Assembly (NCBI GenBank): GCA_030669465.1
Contig: DAOVDN010000092.1
Location: 1 to 5,702, forward strand
Direction of reading: 5' to 3'
Source: Desulfobacterales bacterium
GTDB lineage: Bacteria; Desulfobacterota; Desulfobacteria; Desulfobacterales; ETH-SRB1
DNA length: 5,702 bases
In this document: positions 1 through 5,265 of the stretch, piece after piece
Position numbering within the stretch: position 1 is the stretch's first letter
Layout: every line of letters starts with the position of its first letter
Translations under genes and position numbers: made by a program
Notes under the pieces: model-generated
Seen by the model: the letters and a program-made list of their open reading frames with translations, nothing else
Told to the model about the DNA's origin: nothing
Database searches by the model: none

Positions 1-141
1 GTTCAATATTCTCTTATCATAAACATTTTATTTCTTAATCTTACGACCATGCCATTAGGAGAGGAAATCAAAAATATTGTTCTTTCTCTTTTTGATACTA
101 TTGAGTATATTTATTCTCGTCGGAACGGTAAAACCTTTTAG
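1..141 (+). CDS. C-terminal end of an unidentified protein (cut by window start)
   Basis: Frame 1 is open from the first base to a TAG at 139-141, giving 46 residues. The other two plus frames close within about 40 bases. The visible part begins with a hydrophobic stretch (LIINILFLNL at residues 5-14), followed by an amphipathic, charged tail ending in SRRNGKTF. An internal ATG at 49 could start a 30-residue peptide, but a longer gene entering from the left is more likely. I do not recognise the family. It ends 40 bp before engB and is followed by a small hairpin, so it may be a separate transcription unit. The call rests only on the open frame and the position; it could be chance. Confidence 0.35.
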   Translation, partial: VQYSLIINILFLNLTTMPLGEEIKNIVLSLFDTIEYIYSRRNGKTF

Positions 142-146
142 GGTCG

Positions 147-163
147 CTCGGGCATAGCCCGAG
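147..163 (+). terminator. GC-rich hairpin, possible weak terminator
   Basis: A perfect 7-bp inverted repeat, CTCGGGC and GCCCGAG, with a 3-base ATA loop lies 5 bp after the stop of the partial upstream ORF and 18 bp before the engB start. It is followed by GTTTAATT rather than a real T-run. As an intrinsic terminator it would therefore be weak; it may also be a processing or structural hairpin in the engB leader. Confidence 0.4.
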
Positions 164-181
164 GTTTAATTAAAAGCAATT

Positions 182-772
182 ATGCTGATAAAATCCGCTG
201 AATTTGTTACAAGCGCTGTCAAGCCATCTCAATATCCTCCTGCGGACCTGCCGGAGATAGCTTTTGCAGGGCGTTCCAATGTAGGAAAATCTTCTCTTAT
301 CAATACACTGGTAAACCGGAAACGTCTTGTAAAAACAAGCTCTACGCCAGGGCGTACCAGGCTTATCAACTTTTTTGTAATAAACGGAATTCTTTCATTT
401 GTAGACCTTCCAGGGTATGGATACGCCAATGTTCCGGCATTTGTGCAAAAAAGCTGGGGACCCATGATTGAGACATACCTTTCAACAAGAGAGACATTAA
501 AAGGTGTGGTGCTGATCATGGATATCCGGCGCATACCCGGTCAGAAAGAATTAGACCTGATTGACTGGTTTAAGCATTTCGATATTCCAGGCATCCTGAT
601 ACTTACAAAGGCTGATAAGCTTTCAAAAACAAAACAGATAAAGCAGCACATTTTGATAGCAAAAACCCTTTTTATTGATAAAGAAGACTTGATTCTGTTT
701 TCTGCCAAAACACGGCAGGGAAAAGATGCTGTGTGGGATGCCGTTGAAAAATTAATAGGGATTGAGGGATGA
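182..772 (+). CDS. engB: Ribosome biogenesis GTPase EngB (YihA/YsxC)
   Basis: This is a cytoplasmic TRAFAC-class GTPase of the EngB family, which assists assembly of the large ribosomal subunit. The 196-residue product is full length for the family (usually about 195-210). All G motifs are visible: the P-loop GRSNVGKS at residues 30-37, the TPGRT switch I segment at 55-59, DLPGYG at 75-80, TKAD at 142-145 and SAK at 174-176. The N-terminal KSAEFV.SAVKPSQYP stretch is typical of the family and supports the ATG at 182, although no good Shine-Dalgarno sequence precedes it. The stop overlaps the era start as ATGA (769-772), so the two assembly GTPases are probably translated from one message. The function is assigned from strong family similarity. 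Confidence 0.96.
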   Translation: MLIKSAEFVTSAVKPSQYPPADLPEIAFAGRSNVGKSSLINTLVNRKRLVKTSSTPGRTRLINFFVINGILSFVDLPGYGYANVPAFVQKSWGPMIETYLSTRETLKGVVLIMDIRRIPGQKELDLIDWFKHFDIPGILILTKADKLSKTKQIKQHILIAKTLFIDKEDLILFSAKTRQGKDAVWDAVEKLIGIEG

Positions 773-1668
773 ATAACAGCTCTGCTGACTTTAAATCCGG
801 ATTTGTGGCCATTGCCGGTGCTCCAAATGTGGGGAAATCCACTCTTTTAAATAGGATGATTGGTGAAAAAATTTCTATCACCTCTAAAAAGCCTCAAACC
901 ACGCGCAACCGCATATTAGGCATTGTGCACAGACCCTCTTCGCAGATTATTTTCATCGATACACCGGGGATTCATAAGGCAAAAGGGATGTTAAATATCA
1001 GAATAGTGGATACAGCCATTTCAGCCCTGGCAGATGCAGACCTTATCCTGATTATAGCGGATGCGACAACTCCGGACACGAGTTCGGAGCGGATTTTGCT
1101 AAGGGCGCTTAAAAAACAAAAAAAGCCGGTTATTCTTGCTCTTAACAAGATAGATCTTGTAGAAAAACCTATACTGCTTACCATCATAGATAAATGGGCA
1201 AAGGCTTATTCGTTTGAAGCAATTATACCTGTTTCCGCTAAACATGGGACCCAGGTTGAAAAACTCCTTGAGACGATGGAGGCTCTTCTGCCCAAAGGCC
1301 CGCCCTTCTTTCCGATCGATACCATCACAGATCTGCCGGAACGCTTTATTGTTGCTGAAATGGTGCGTGAAAAGGTTTTCCGTTTAACCGGCCAGGAAAT
1401 ACCCTATTCAACGAGTGTTACTGTAGATTCATTTTCCAGAGAGAAAAAAGGCGCTCTTGTAAAGATTCATGCAACTATTCACGTTGAGCGTGATTCCCAG
1501 AAAGGTATCATAATAGGAAAAAAGGGAAGCAAGTTGAAAATGATCGGTGAAAATGCAAGAAAAGAAATAGAACAAATGGTTGGCTCCAGGGTCTTTCTAA
1601 AACTTTTTGTACGGGTACAGAAAAACTGGAGTAAAGATACAAAGGCGTTGAGAAGATTCGGTTACTGA
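769..1668 (+). CDS. era: GTPase Era (16S rRNA-binding)
   Basis: Era is an essential GTPase that binds the 3' end of 16S rRNA and acts as a late checkpoint in small-subunit assembly. The 299 residues match the usual length. The GTPase domain shows GAPNVGKS at 17-24, PQTTR at 42-46, DTPGIH at 64-69, NKID at 126-129 and SAK at 156-158. The linker LPERFIVAEMVREKVF (189-204) leads to a C-terminal type II KH domain whose GIIIGKKG loop is at 246-253. The start ATG overlaps the engB stop, and an AGGG at 757-760 lies 8 bases upstream as a plausible ribosome site. The stop shares one base with the next start (TGATG at 1666-1670), so the operon continues. Nothing looks degenerate. Confidence 0.97.
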   Translation: MNNSSADFKSGFVAIAGAPNVGKSTLLNRMIGEKISITSKKPQTTRNRILGIVHRPSSQIIFIDTPGIHKAKGMLNIRIVDTAISALADADLILIIADATTPDTSSERILLRALKKQKKPVILALNKIDLVEKPILLTIIDKWAKAYSFEAIIPVSAKHGTQVEKLLETMEALLPKGPPFFPIDTITDLPERFIVAEMVREKVFRLTGQEIPYSTSVTVDSFSREKKGALVKIHATIHVERDSQKGIIIGKKGSKLKMIGENARKEIEQMVGSRVFLKLFVRVQKNWSKDTKALRRFGY

Positions 1669-2504
1669 TGATTCTGTCATTTCATCCCTGCTTTGAAGCA
1701 GATAAAAATATAATTTGTGCGGGACGGGAGCCATCTGTTGATGACCTTGCCGCAATAAAGGCTGCTGATGCTGTAGTCCTGCCGCAGGGATGCTATAAAT
1801 CACTATACGAAATGGCTAGCAAAAACTGTGCTAATTTCTTTCCCAATCTTGATGCAAGATTTAATTATCCAGGTAAAATCGGCCAGATTAAGCTCTTTCA
1901 AGAAAAAGCTGCTGCGCATCCAAAATCTGAAACATATAATAACATTGACACTTTTGTCGATTATTATGGGGGGTTGCCGGAACAGGTCTTTGTCAGCTTT
2001 CCGTTTGTATTCAAGTTTGACTGGGGTGGAGAGGGAGACAATGTTTATTTGATAAAATCCATTGCAGAGCTTAAGGATGTTTTGCAAAAAGCTGCCTTGT
2101 TTGAGAGGACAGGCCAGTCAGGATTTTTAATACAAGAATATATTCCCTCACAAAACAAGACGTTAAGGGTTGTTGTCATAAATAAAAAGTTTATTTCCTA
2201 CTGGCGTGTTCAGAAAAACAAAGAATGCTTTTGTTCAAATCTGGCAAAAGGGGCTGTTATAGATTTTGATTCTGATCCGGATTTGCAGAGGAAAGCTATT
2301 TTATCAGCAAAGGATTTTTGCAAAAAGACAAAGATCAATCTGGCTGGTTTTGATTTTTTGTTTTCATCAGAGGCAAAAATAAAAGAGCCGCTTTTTCTTG
2401 AGATAAACTATTATTTTGGCAGGCGCGGCCTGGGCGGATCTGAAAGATTTTACAGATTGCTCGAGACAGAGATCAAGAAATGGATAAACGACATTGGTTT
2501 GTAA
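1668..2504 (+). CDS. RimK-like ATP-grasp protein of unknown substrate
   Basis: The 278-residue protein has the layout of a small ATP-grasp ligase. An N-terminal pre-ATP-grasp part (about 1-60) leads to ARFNYPGKIGQIKLFQ (63-78), which resembles the start of the RimK/glutathione-synthase core. Candidate ATP and metal contacts are K116 with the glycine loop GGEGDN (120-125), QEYI (156-159), R167 and R180 in the strand pair, D229, and the E-x-N pair E245/N247 in LEINYYFG. Such enzymes use ATP to activate a carboxylate and join it to an amine, but the substrate cannot be read from the sequence. The acidic residue that usually precedes the first conserved Arg (DxR in RimK) appears to be Leu/Thr here. 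The gene is translationally linked to era (1-base overlap) and runs into the HNH gene. No signal peptide is seen. Confidence 0.85.
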   Translation: MILSFHPCFEADKNIICAGREPSVDDLAAIKAADAVVLPQGCYKSLYEMASKNCANFFPNLDARFNYPGKIGQIKLFQEKAAAHPKSETYNNIDTFVDYYGGLPEQVFVSFPFVFKFDWGGEGDNVYLIKSIAELKDVLQKAALFERTGQSGFLIQEYIPSQNKTLRVVVINKKFISYWRVQKNKECFCSNLAKGAVIDFDSDPDLQRKAILSAKDFCKKTKINLAGFDFLFSSEAKIKEPLFLEINYYFGRRGLGGSERFYRLLETEIKKWINDIGL

Positions 2505-2796
2505 CTTGAAACCCTTTGCATTTGATTTAGATGAAGAGGATATAAAAAGGGAGCGCCGAAAGGCAAGGGAGCTCAGGAACTCCCAGTGGTGGAAACGTCG
2601 CCTGGCAAAGGGGGTATGTTACTACTGCGGCCGCCCTACTCCGCCAAAAGAACTTACCATGGACCATATCGTGCCGATATCCCGTGGAGGCAGAAGCACA
2701 AAAGGCAACCTGGTTGCATGCTGCAAGGAATGCAACAACAATAAAAAACAGCTTCTTCCTATGGAATGGGAAGAGTACTTAAACTCCGTTCGTTAG
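2494..2796 (+). CDS. Small HNH-endonuclease-like protein
   Basis: About 96-100 residues. A basic, highly charged N-terminal helix (around residues 13-39, rich in K, R and E) is followed by a compact zinc-bound HNH fold. It contains C42-x2-C45, the catalytic-type TMDHIVP with D57/H58, then GGRSTKGN with N72, and a second C77-x2-C80 followed by NNNKK. The protein ends with MEWEEYL. HNH modules cut or nick DNA, but these very small stand-alone versions are mostly uncharacterised. No ATG is available: the TTG at 2494 overlaps the ATP-grasp gene by 11 bases and has a GGA 9 bases upstream, while a second TTG at 2506, just after the ATP-grasp stop, would give a start reading KPFAFDLDEED. Either is possible. 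It is the last gene of the plus-strand string; a partner or target is not evident. Confidence 0.85.
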   Translation: MVCNLKPFAFDLDEEDIKRERRKARELRNSQWWKRRLAKGVCYYCGRPTPPKELTMDHIVPISRGGRSTKGNLVACCKECNNNKKQLLPMEWEEYLNSVR

Positions 2797-2824
2797 TTCG
2801 TAATAGTTCACCGGATGAAAAACA

Positions 2825-2852
2825 TTTGACAGGATAACAGGATAAACATGAT
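2825..2852 (+). repeat. Left inner inverted repeat (GACAGGATAACAGGAT type)
   Basis: This 28-base arm begins TTTGACAGGATAACAGGAT and ends ACATGAT. It matches the reverse complement of 3135-3163 at 26 of 29 aligned positions, with one gap and two mismatches. It contains two ACAGGAT copies in direct orientation. From memory, similar ACAGGATnnACAGGAT repeats commonly flank GxxExxY genes in deltaproteobacterial genomes; that recall is not checked. Confidence 0.75.
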
Positions 2853-2900
2853 ATAAATCCAGTTAATCAAAACTGCTTATCACAACCTCAAGGATGTAAT

Positions 2901-3111
2901 ATGTAATATAAAGACGTGACGGTAACAATTATCGGCTGTGCTTATCGTGTTTATAATAAAATGGGTTTTGGTTTTCTTGAAAGTGTGTATGAAAAATGTT
3001 TGCTTATAGAACTGCGTAAAGCAGGTCTGGATACGGAATCACAAAAGTCCATTACAGTATTTTGGGGAAAGGAAAGTTGAGGTTAAACGTAAAATCAAGG
3101 ATTTAAAATAA
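2901..3111 (+). pseudogene. GxxExxY-family gene remnant with the middle deleted
   Basis: From 2907 the frame reads YKDVTVTIIGCAYRVYNK and continues with the family signature GFGFLESVYEKC, then LRKAGLDTESQKSITVF, ending at TGA 3078-3080. The natural ATG at 2901 is followed at once by TAA (2904-2906), next to a 7-bp tandem duplication (ATGTAAT twice, 2894-2907). At about 3060 the sequence switches frame and reads FGERKVEVKRKIKDLK to TAA 3109-3111, which looks like the normal C-terminal end of this family. About half of a normal protein (roughly 125-135 residues) is missing between the two pieces, including the part predicted to hold the PD-(D/E)XK-like core. The gene is therefore dead by three changes. 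A short GTG-started peptide (2916-3080) is possible but unlikely to work. The biological role of intact family members is not established. Confidence 0.75.
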
Positions 3112-3134
3112 GAGATCAACAGGATGAAAAAACT

Positions 3135-3163
3135 ATCATGTCAATCCTGTTTATCCTGTCAAA
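3135..3163 (-). repeat. Right inner inverted repeat (GACAGGATAAACAGGAT type)
   Basis: On the minus strand this 29-base arm reads TTTGACAGGATAAACAGGAT and then TGACATGAT, pairing with 2825-2852. An extra AACAGGAT at 3118-3125 can also pair with the ATCCTGTT at 3144-3151 (8-bp stem, 18-base loop). The right end therefore carries its own hairpin. Confidence 0.75.
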
Positions 3164-3165
3164 AA

Positions 3166-3180
3166 AATAGCTGAACTATT
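3166..3180 (-). terminator. Weak terminator-like hairpin after folE2
   Basis: Read on the minus strand, AATAG and CTATT form a 5-bp stem with a TTCAG loop, followed by a run of T (the A-run at 3161-3167 on the plus strand). It begins 6 bases beyond the folE2 stop. The stem is short and A/T-rich, so efficiency is doubtful. The outer terminal repeat of the element supplies one arm. Confidence 0.3.
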
Positions 3181-3186
3181 ACGTTT

Positions 3187-3963
3187 TCATTTATGCTCGC
3201 TTGTAATATAAGCATAAGCGCTGTGGTTGTGGATTGATTCGAAATTTTCAGCGCTTACGGAAAACCACGTTACATTATTGTCCCTTTTCAGCTCCTTGGC
3301 AATATCCCGCACAATATCCTCAACAAATTTCGGGTTCCTGAATCCCCTTTCAGTTACACATTTTTCATCAATGCGTTTTAATACGGAATATACTTCACAT
3401 GAGGCAGATTTCTCAACAAGTTCGATCATATCTTCCATCCAGATAAATTTCTTGAATCTTGTGCTGAGCCGAACCTCCCCGCGTTGATTGTGAGCGCCTA
3501 CTTCGCTGATTTCCTTTGAGCATGGACATACGGAAGAGATAGGAACAATGACTTCTGATACAATGTCGATTTTGCCATGAGGGCAGCTTGATCCGATAAT
3601 TCTGCATGTATAGTCCATGAGACCCGGAGAGTTGCTGACTGGAGCTTTTTTCTCAATAAAATATGGAAAAGTAATTTCAATATGCGCAAAAGCCGCATTT
3701 AAATGCTCTTTCATCTGCTCGAGAACAACCGAAAGTTTTTTTAAAGAGACTTCCAGATGGAACAGGTGGAGCATTTCTACAAAACGGCTCATATGCGTCC
3801 CTTTGTATCTGCCGGGCAAATCCACATACATGTTTATCGAGGCTACCGTATGCTGAAAGCCGTTCTTCCGATCAAGAACCCTTATGGGGTATCGAAGATT
3901 TTTTATGCCGACCTTATCTATAGGTATGCTGCGGTAATCGGGCTGCTTCTGAATATCTTTCAT
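3187..3963 (-). CDS. folE2: GTP cyclohydrolase FolE2 (type IB)
   Basis: FolE2 converts GTP to 7,8-dihydroneopterin triphosphate, the first step toward tetrahydrofolate and also the entry to preQ0/queuosine. The 258-residue protein carries the family hallmarks: DIQ..PDYRSI at the N-terminus, DKVGIKNLRYPI (16-27), VCPCSKEIS...GAHNQRG (145-162), LKRIDEKCVTERGF (195-208), FVEDIVRDIA (213-222) and ENFESIHNH (239-247). Counting one residue down from the Neisseria enzyme as I remember it, the metal ligands would be C146, H158, E200 and H245. The ATG shares ATGA with the stop of the TtcA-like gene, implying translational coupling. Type IB enzymes can use metals other than zinc and are sometimes Zur-regulated; no Zur-like site was seen here. 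Confidence 0.96.
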   Translation of the reverse strand: MKDIQKQPDYRSIPIDKVGIKNLRYPIRVLDRKNGFQHTVASINMYVDLPGRYKGTHMSRFVEMLHLFHLEVSLKKLSVVLEQMKEHLNAAFAHIEITFPYFIEKKAPVSNSPGLMDYTCRIIGSSCPHGKIDIVSEVIVPISSVCPCSKEISEVGAHNQRGEVRLSTRFKKFIWMEDMIELVEKSASCEVYSVLKRIDEKCVTERGFRNPKFVEDIVRDIAKELKRDNNVTWFSVSAENFESIHNHSAYAYITSEHK

Positions 3964-4739
3964 GATTTCAGCAGATACTCTGTTCTAACATGGCTCATAG
4001 CTGCAAAGATATTTCCTTTGATTTTTCTGTTGGTGTTGTAAAGCTGCTTTAAAAGTCTTTTTATTTCTCGTCGCTTGGAATTTTTTGCACTGGGGCATGG
4101 ATTGACAAAATCCGGAAATCTCTTTTCGCCGGCAAAACGCCTTATGGTATCCTCATCTGCAAAGGCAAGGGGCCTTATTATTGTAAACTTTCCCTGAAAA
4201 AAAGGCTGGAAAGGAACCATGGTGCTTATCTCCCCTGCATAGCACATATTCAAAAACAGAGTCTCAATGATATCATCTTTGTTGTGCCCGAGCGCAAGTT
4301 TATTACATCCAAGTTCATTTGCAATTTCAAAAAGGCGTTTTCTCCGCAACCTGGAACATAAAAAACATGGATTTTCCCGATTTTGGAAGCTGTGCGATAA
4401 AATTCCATAATCCGTATGTTCGACCCTGAGTTTGAACCCTGTTTTTTTGCAATAGTTTTCAAGGGATTTGCTGAAACCTTCCTTAAATCCGGGATCGATG
4501 TAAACAGCTAACAGGTCATAGTTTATCGGTATACGGGACAGCCGTTCCTTTAGAATCCACATCAGGGTAAGGCTGTCCTTTCCTCCTGAAAGCCCAACCG
4601 CTATCCGATCTCCATCGGATATCATATCATATGTGTGCAAGGCTTTGCCGACAACCCTGTTCAGCGCTTTGTGTGTATAGCTCTGTTTTGAGACCTTTGC
4701 ATAACTGCCATTTTTCCGTGATGCAGCGTCAGGCTTCAA
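3960..4739 (-). CDS. TtcA-family tRNA thiolation PP-loop ATPase, N-terminus altered
   Basis: This is a PP-loop ATPase of the TtcA family, which activates a tRNA base by adenylation and inserts sulfur (2-thiocytidine 32 in the E. coli enzyme). The 259 residues show ALNRVVGKAL (25-34), the PP-loop SGGKDS (51-56), PCFLCSRLRR with C125-x2-C128, GHNKDDIIET (151-160), RPLAF (189-193) and NPC with C215. The three cysteines match the set that holds the [4Fe-4S] cluster in TtcA. It is shorter than E. coli TtcA (about 311), as in other shortened relatives, so the exact tRNA target is uncertain. The only in-frame start before the conserved domain is a TTG at 4737-4739 with no good ribosome site and a TAA 24 bases upstream. 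Residues 1-17 are encoded by a MITE-like insertion (4689-4855), so the native start was probably displaced. An ATGA overlap links it to folE2. Confidence 0.88.
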   Translation of the reverse strand: MKPDAASRKNGSYAKVSKQSYTHKALNRVVGKALHTYDMISDGDRIAVGLSGGKDSLTLMWILKERLSRIPINYDLLAVYIDPGFKEGFSKSLENYCKKTGFKLRVEHTDYGILSHSFQNRENPCFLCSRLRRKRLFEIANELGCNKLALGHNKDDIIETLFLNMCYAGEISTMVPFQPFFQGKFTIIRPLAFADEDTIRRFAGEKRFPDFVNPCPSAKNSKRREIKRLLKQLYNTNRKIKGNIFAAMSHVRTEYLLKS

Positions 4740-4855
4740 ATTTTGGCACGCAGTGAAGCTTTAGTGCTATCCTCAAAATACTCAATGTATTCCTCCAGTT
4801 AAAATCTTCGCCTTCCTTGCCTGACAAAAAAATGTCGCGTTCTGCAAAGGTCTCA
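4689..4855. mobile_element. 167-bp MITE-like element with 13-bp terminal inverted repeats
   Basis: The ends are perfect 13-bp inverted repeats: TGAGACCTTTGCA at 4689-4701 and TGCAAAGGTCTCA at 4843-4855. Similarity continues inward imperfectly (a shared AAC, then CATTTTT), giving arms of about 30 bp. Both sides have T-runs, so a 3-bp TTT target duplication is possible but not distinctive. There is no room for a transposase. A small palindrome AATAC-TCAAT-GTATT lies near the middle (4777-4791), and the minus strand carries GGAGGA at 4791-4796. The ends resemble those of some IS5-type elements as I remember them. The element lies between rpoZ and the TtcA-like gene and forms the latter's first 17 codons. 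Confidence 0.7.
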
Positions 4856-4882
4856 TTTTGGCAAAACCGGCTTCTGAAAAAT

Positions 4883-5113
4883 CTATACCTTCTCAGTTGG
4901 GGTGGCGGTTTGATTTTTCTCTGCTTCTTTTTTGATAACTATCTTGCCGGCAGCAATTTCCCGCAGAGCAACAACAATGTCTTCATTCTTTGGTGAACTT
5001 ACCAGGTATTCAGATCCCTCACGGATTTGCCTTACCCGCTTAGTAGCCATGTTGCACAGCAAAAAACGATTTGGTATCCGTTTCAGACAATCTTCAACTG
5101 TAATACGTGCCAC
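4883..5113 (-). CDS. rpoZ: RNA polymerase omega subunit
   Basis: Omega is the small RNA polymerase subunit that helps fold and hold beta-prime and takes part in ppGpp binding in many proteobacteria. The 76-residue product is a little shorter than E. coli omega (91). It has the usual order: MARITVEDCLKRIPNRF (1-17), A-x-KR-x-RQI (23-30), an EYLV segment with a conserved-type N/K-rich turn (35-43), then VVALREIAAGKI (47-58) and a polar tail. The start is GTG at 5111-5113, well supported by GGAGG (5120-5124) 6 bases upstream. It lies downstream of greA and once sat very close to the TtcA-like gene: the rpoZ stop is only 27 bases from the right end of the inserted element. Confidence 0.93.
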   Translation of the reverse strand: MARITVEDCLKRIPNRFLLCNMATKRVRQIREGSEYLVSSPKNEDIVVALREIAAGKIVIKKEAEKNQTATPTEKV

Positions 5114-5137
5114 GTAAAACCTCCATTATAAACTAAT

Positions 5138-5213
5138 TGGTCAAGTGGTCGACTGGTTGATTAGTCGAGTGGTTTAAGGACTCTTACAACTCGACTATTT
5201 AACTACTCAACTA
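5138..5213. repeat. Degenerate 8-bp tandem array arranged as an inverted repeat
   Basis: Five 8-bp units follow one another on the plus strand from 5138 to 5177: TGGTCAAG, TGGTCGAC, TGGTTGAT, TAGTCGAG, TGGTTTAA. After a 12-base spacer, three units of the same type run in the opposite direction (5190-5213), reading on the minus strand TAGTTGAG, TAGTTAAA, TAGTCGAG. The consensus is TRGTYRAN. The best pairing, 5156-5170 with 5189-5203, matches 13 of 15 positions around an 18-base loop, so a hairpin could form in the rpoZ leader. No T-run follows, so it is not a standard terminator. Confidence 0.65.
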
Positions 5214-5236
5214 AAGTTGCAAGAATTTCAATAGGT

Positions 5237-5265
5237 TGTATAAATTCCGAGACGTTTGATTACAA
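5237..5265 (-). promoter_or_regulatory. Candidate sigma-70 promoter for rpoZ at the greA stop
   Basis: On the minus strand TTGTAA (5260-5265, the last codon and stop of greA) and TATACA (5237-5242) are separated by 17 bases; each matches 4 of 6 consensus positions. Transcription would begin near 5230, giving rpoZ a leader of about 115 bases that contains the 8-bp repeat array. Readthrough from greA is equally possible. Confidence 0.3.

Larger units (their letters stand above)
2799..3183. mobile_element. Degenerate 385-bp element with nested inverted repeats
   Basis: The gap between the two converging gene strings is almost exactly filled by one structure. Its outer ends are perfect 12-bp inverted repeats, CGTAATAGTTCA at 2799-2810 and TGAACTATTACG at 3172-3183. 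Each lies close to a stop codon: 2 bases after the HNH stop and 3 bases before the folE2 stop. Inside are a second pair of long imperfect inverted repeats (2825-2852 and 3135-3163) and a broken GxxExxY gene. The direct flanks share only TT, so no target duplication is certain. There is no transposase, so the element would be non-autonomous or a relic. Whether the outer and inner repeats belong to one element or two nested ones cannot be settled here. Confidence 0.6.

Noticed and set aside
229..534. Antisense open frames over engB, era, the ATP-grasp gene, folE2 and the TtcA-like gene
   Set aside because: They are shadows of well-supported genes, with no family signatures of their own.
2799..3183. 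CRISPR array or toxin-antitoxin pair in the convergent gap
   Set aside because: There are no regularly spaced identical repeats. The only coding trace is a broken GxxExxY gene bounded by inverted repeats.
4740..4863. Direct repeat ATTTTGGCA at 4740-4748 and 4855-4863
   Set aside because: One copy is inside the MITE-like element and the other straddles its right edge. At nine A/T-rich bases this is likely coincidence and not a target duplication.
4729..4882. Minus-strand open frames through the MITE-like element (one containing PLQNATFFCQARKAKI, another FCQNETFAERDIFLSG)
   Set aside because: They have no recognisable domain, lie entirely in or beside the inverted-repeat element, overlap each other in different frames, and are best explained as translation of a repeat.
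4869..4882. ATT codon right after the rpoZ stop as a native start for the TtcA-like gene
   Set aside because: ATT starts are very rare, and the continuous frame exists only after the element is removed. A TTG slightly downstream is at least as likely for the ancestral gene.
5125..5130. Perfect TATAAT on the minus strand just before rpoZ
   Set aside because: It abuts the Shine-Dalgarno sequence, so transcription would start too close to the GTG to include the ribosome site. The best -35 is only a modest match at 16 bases.
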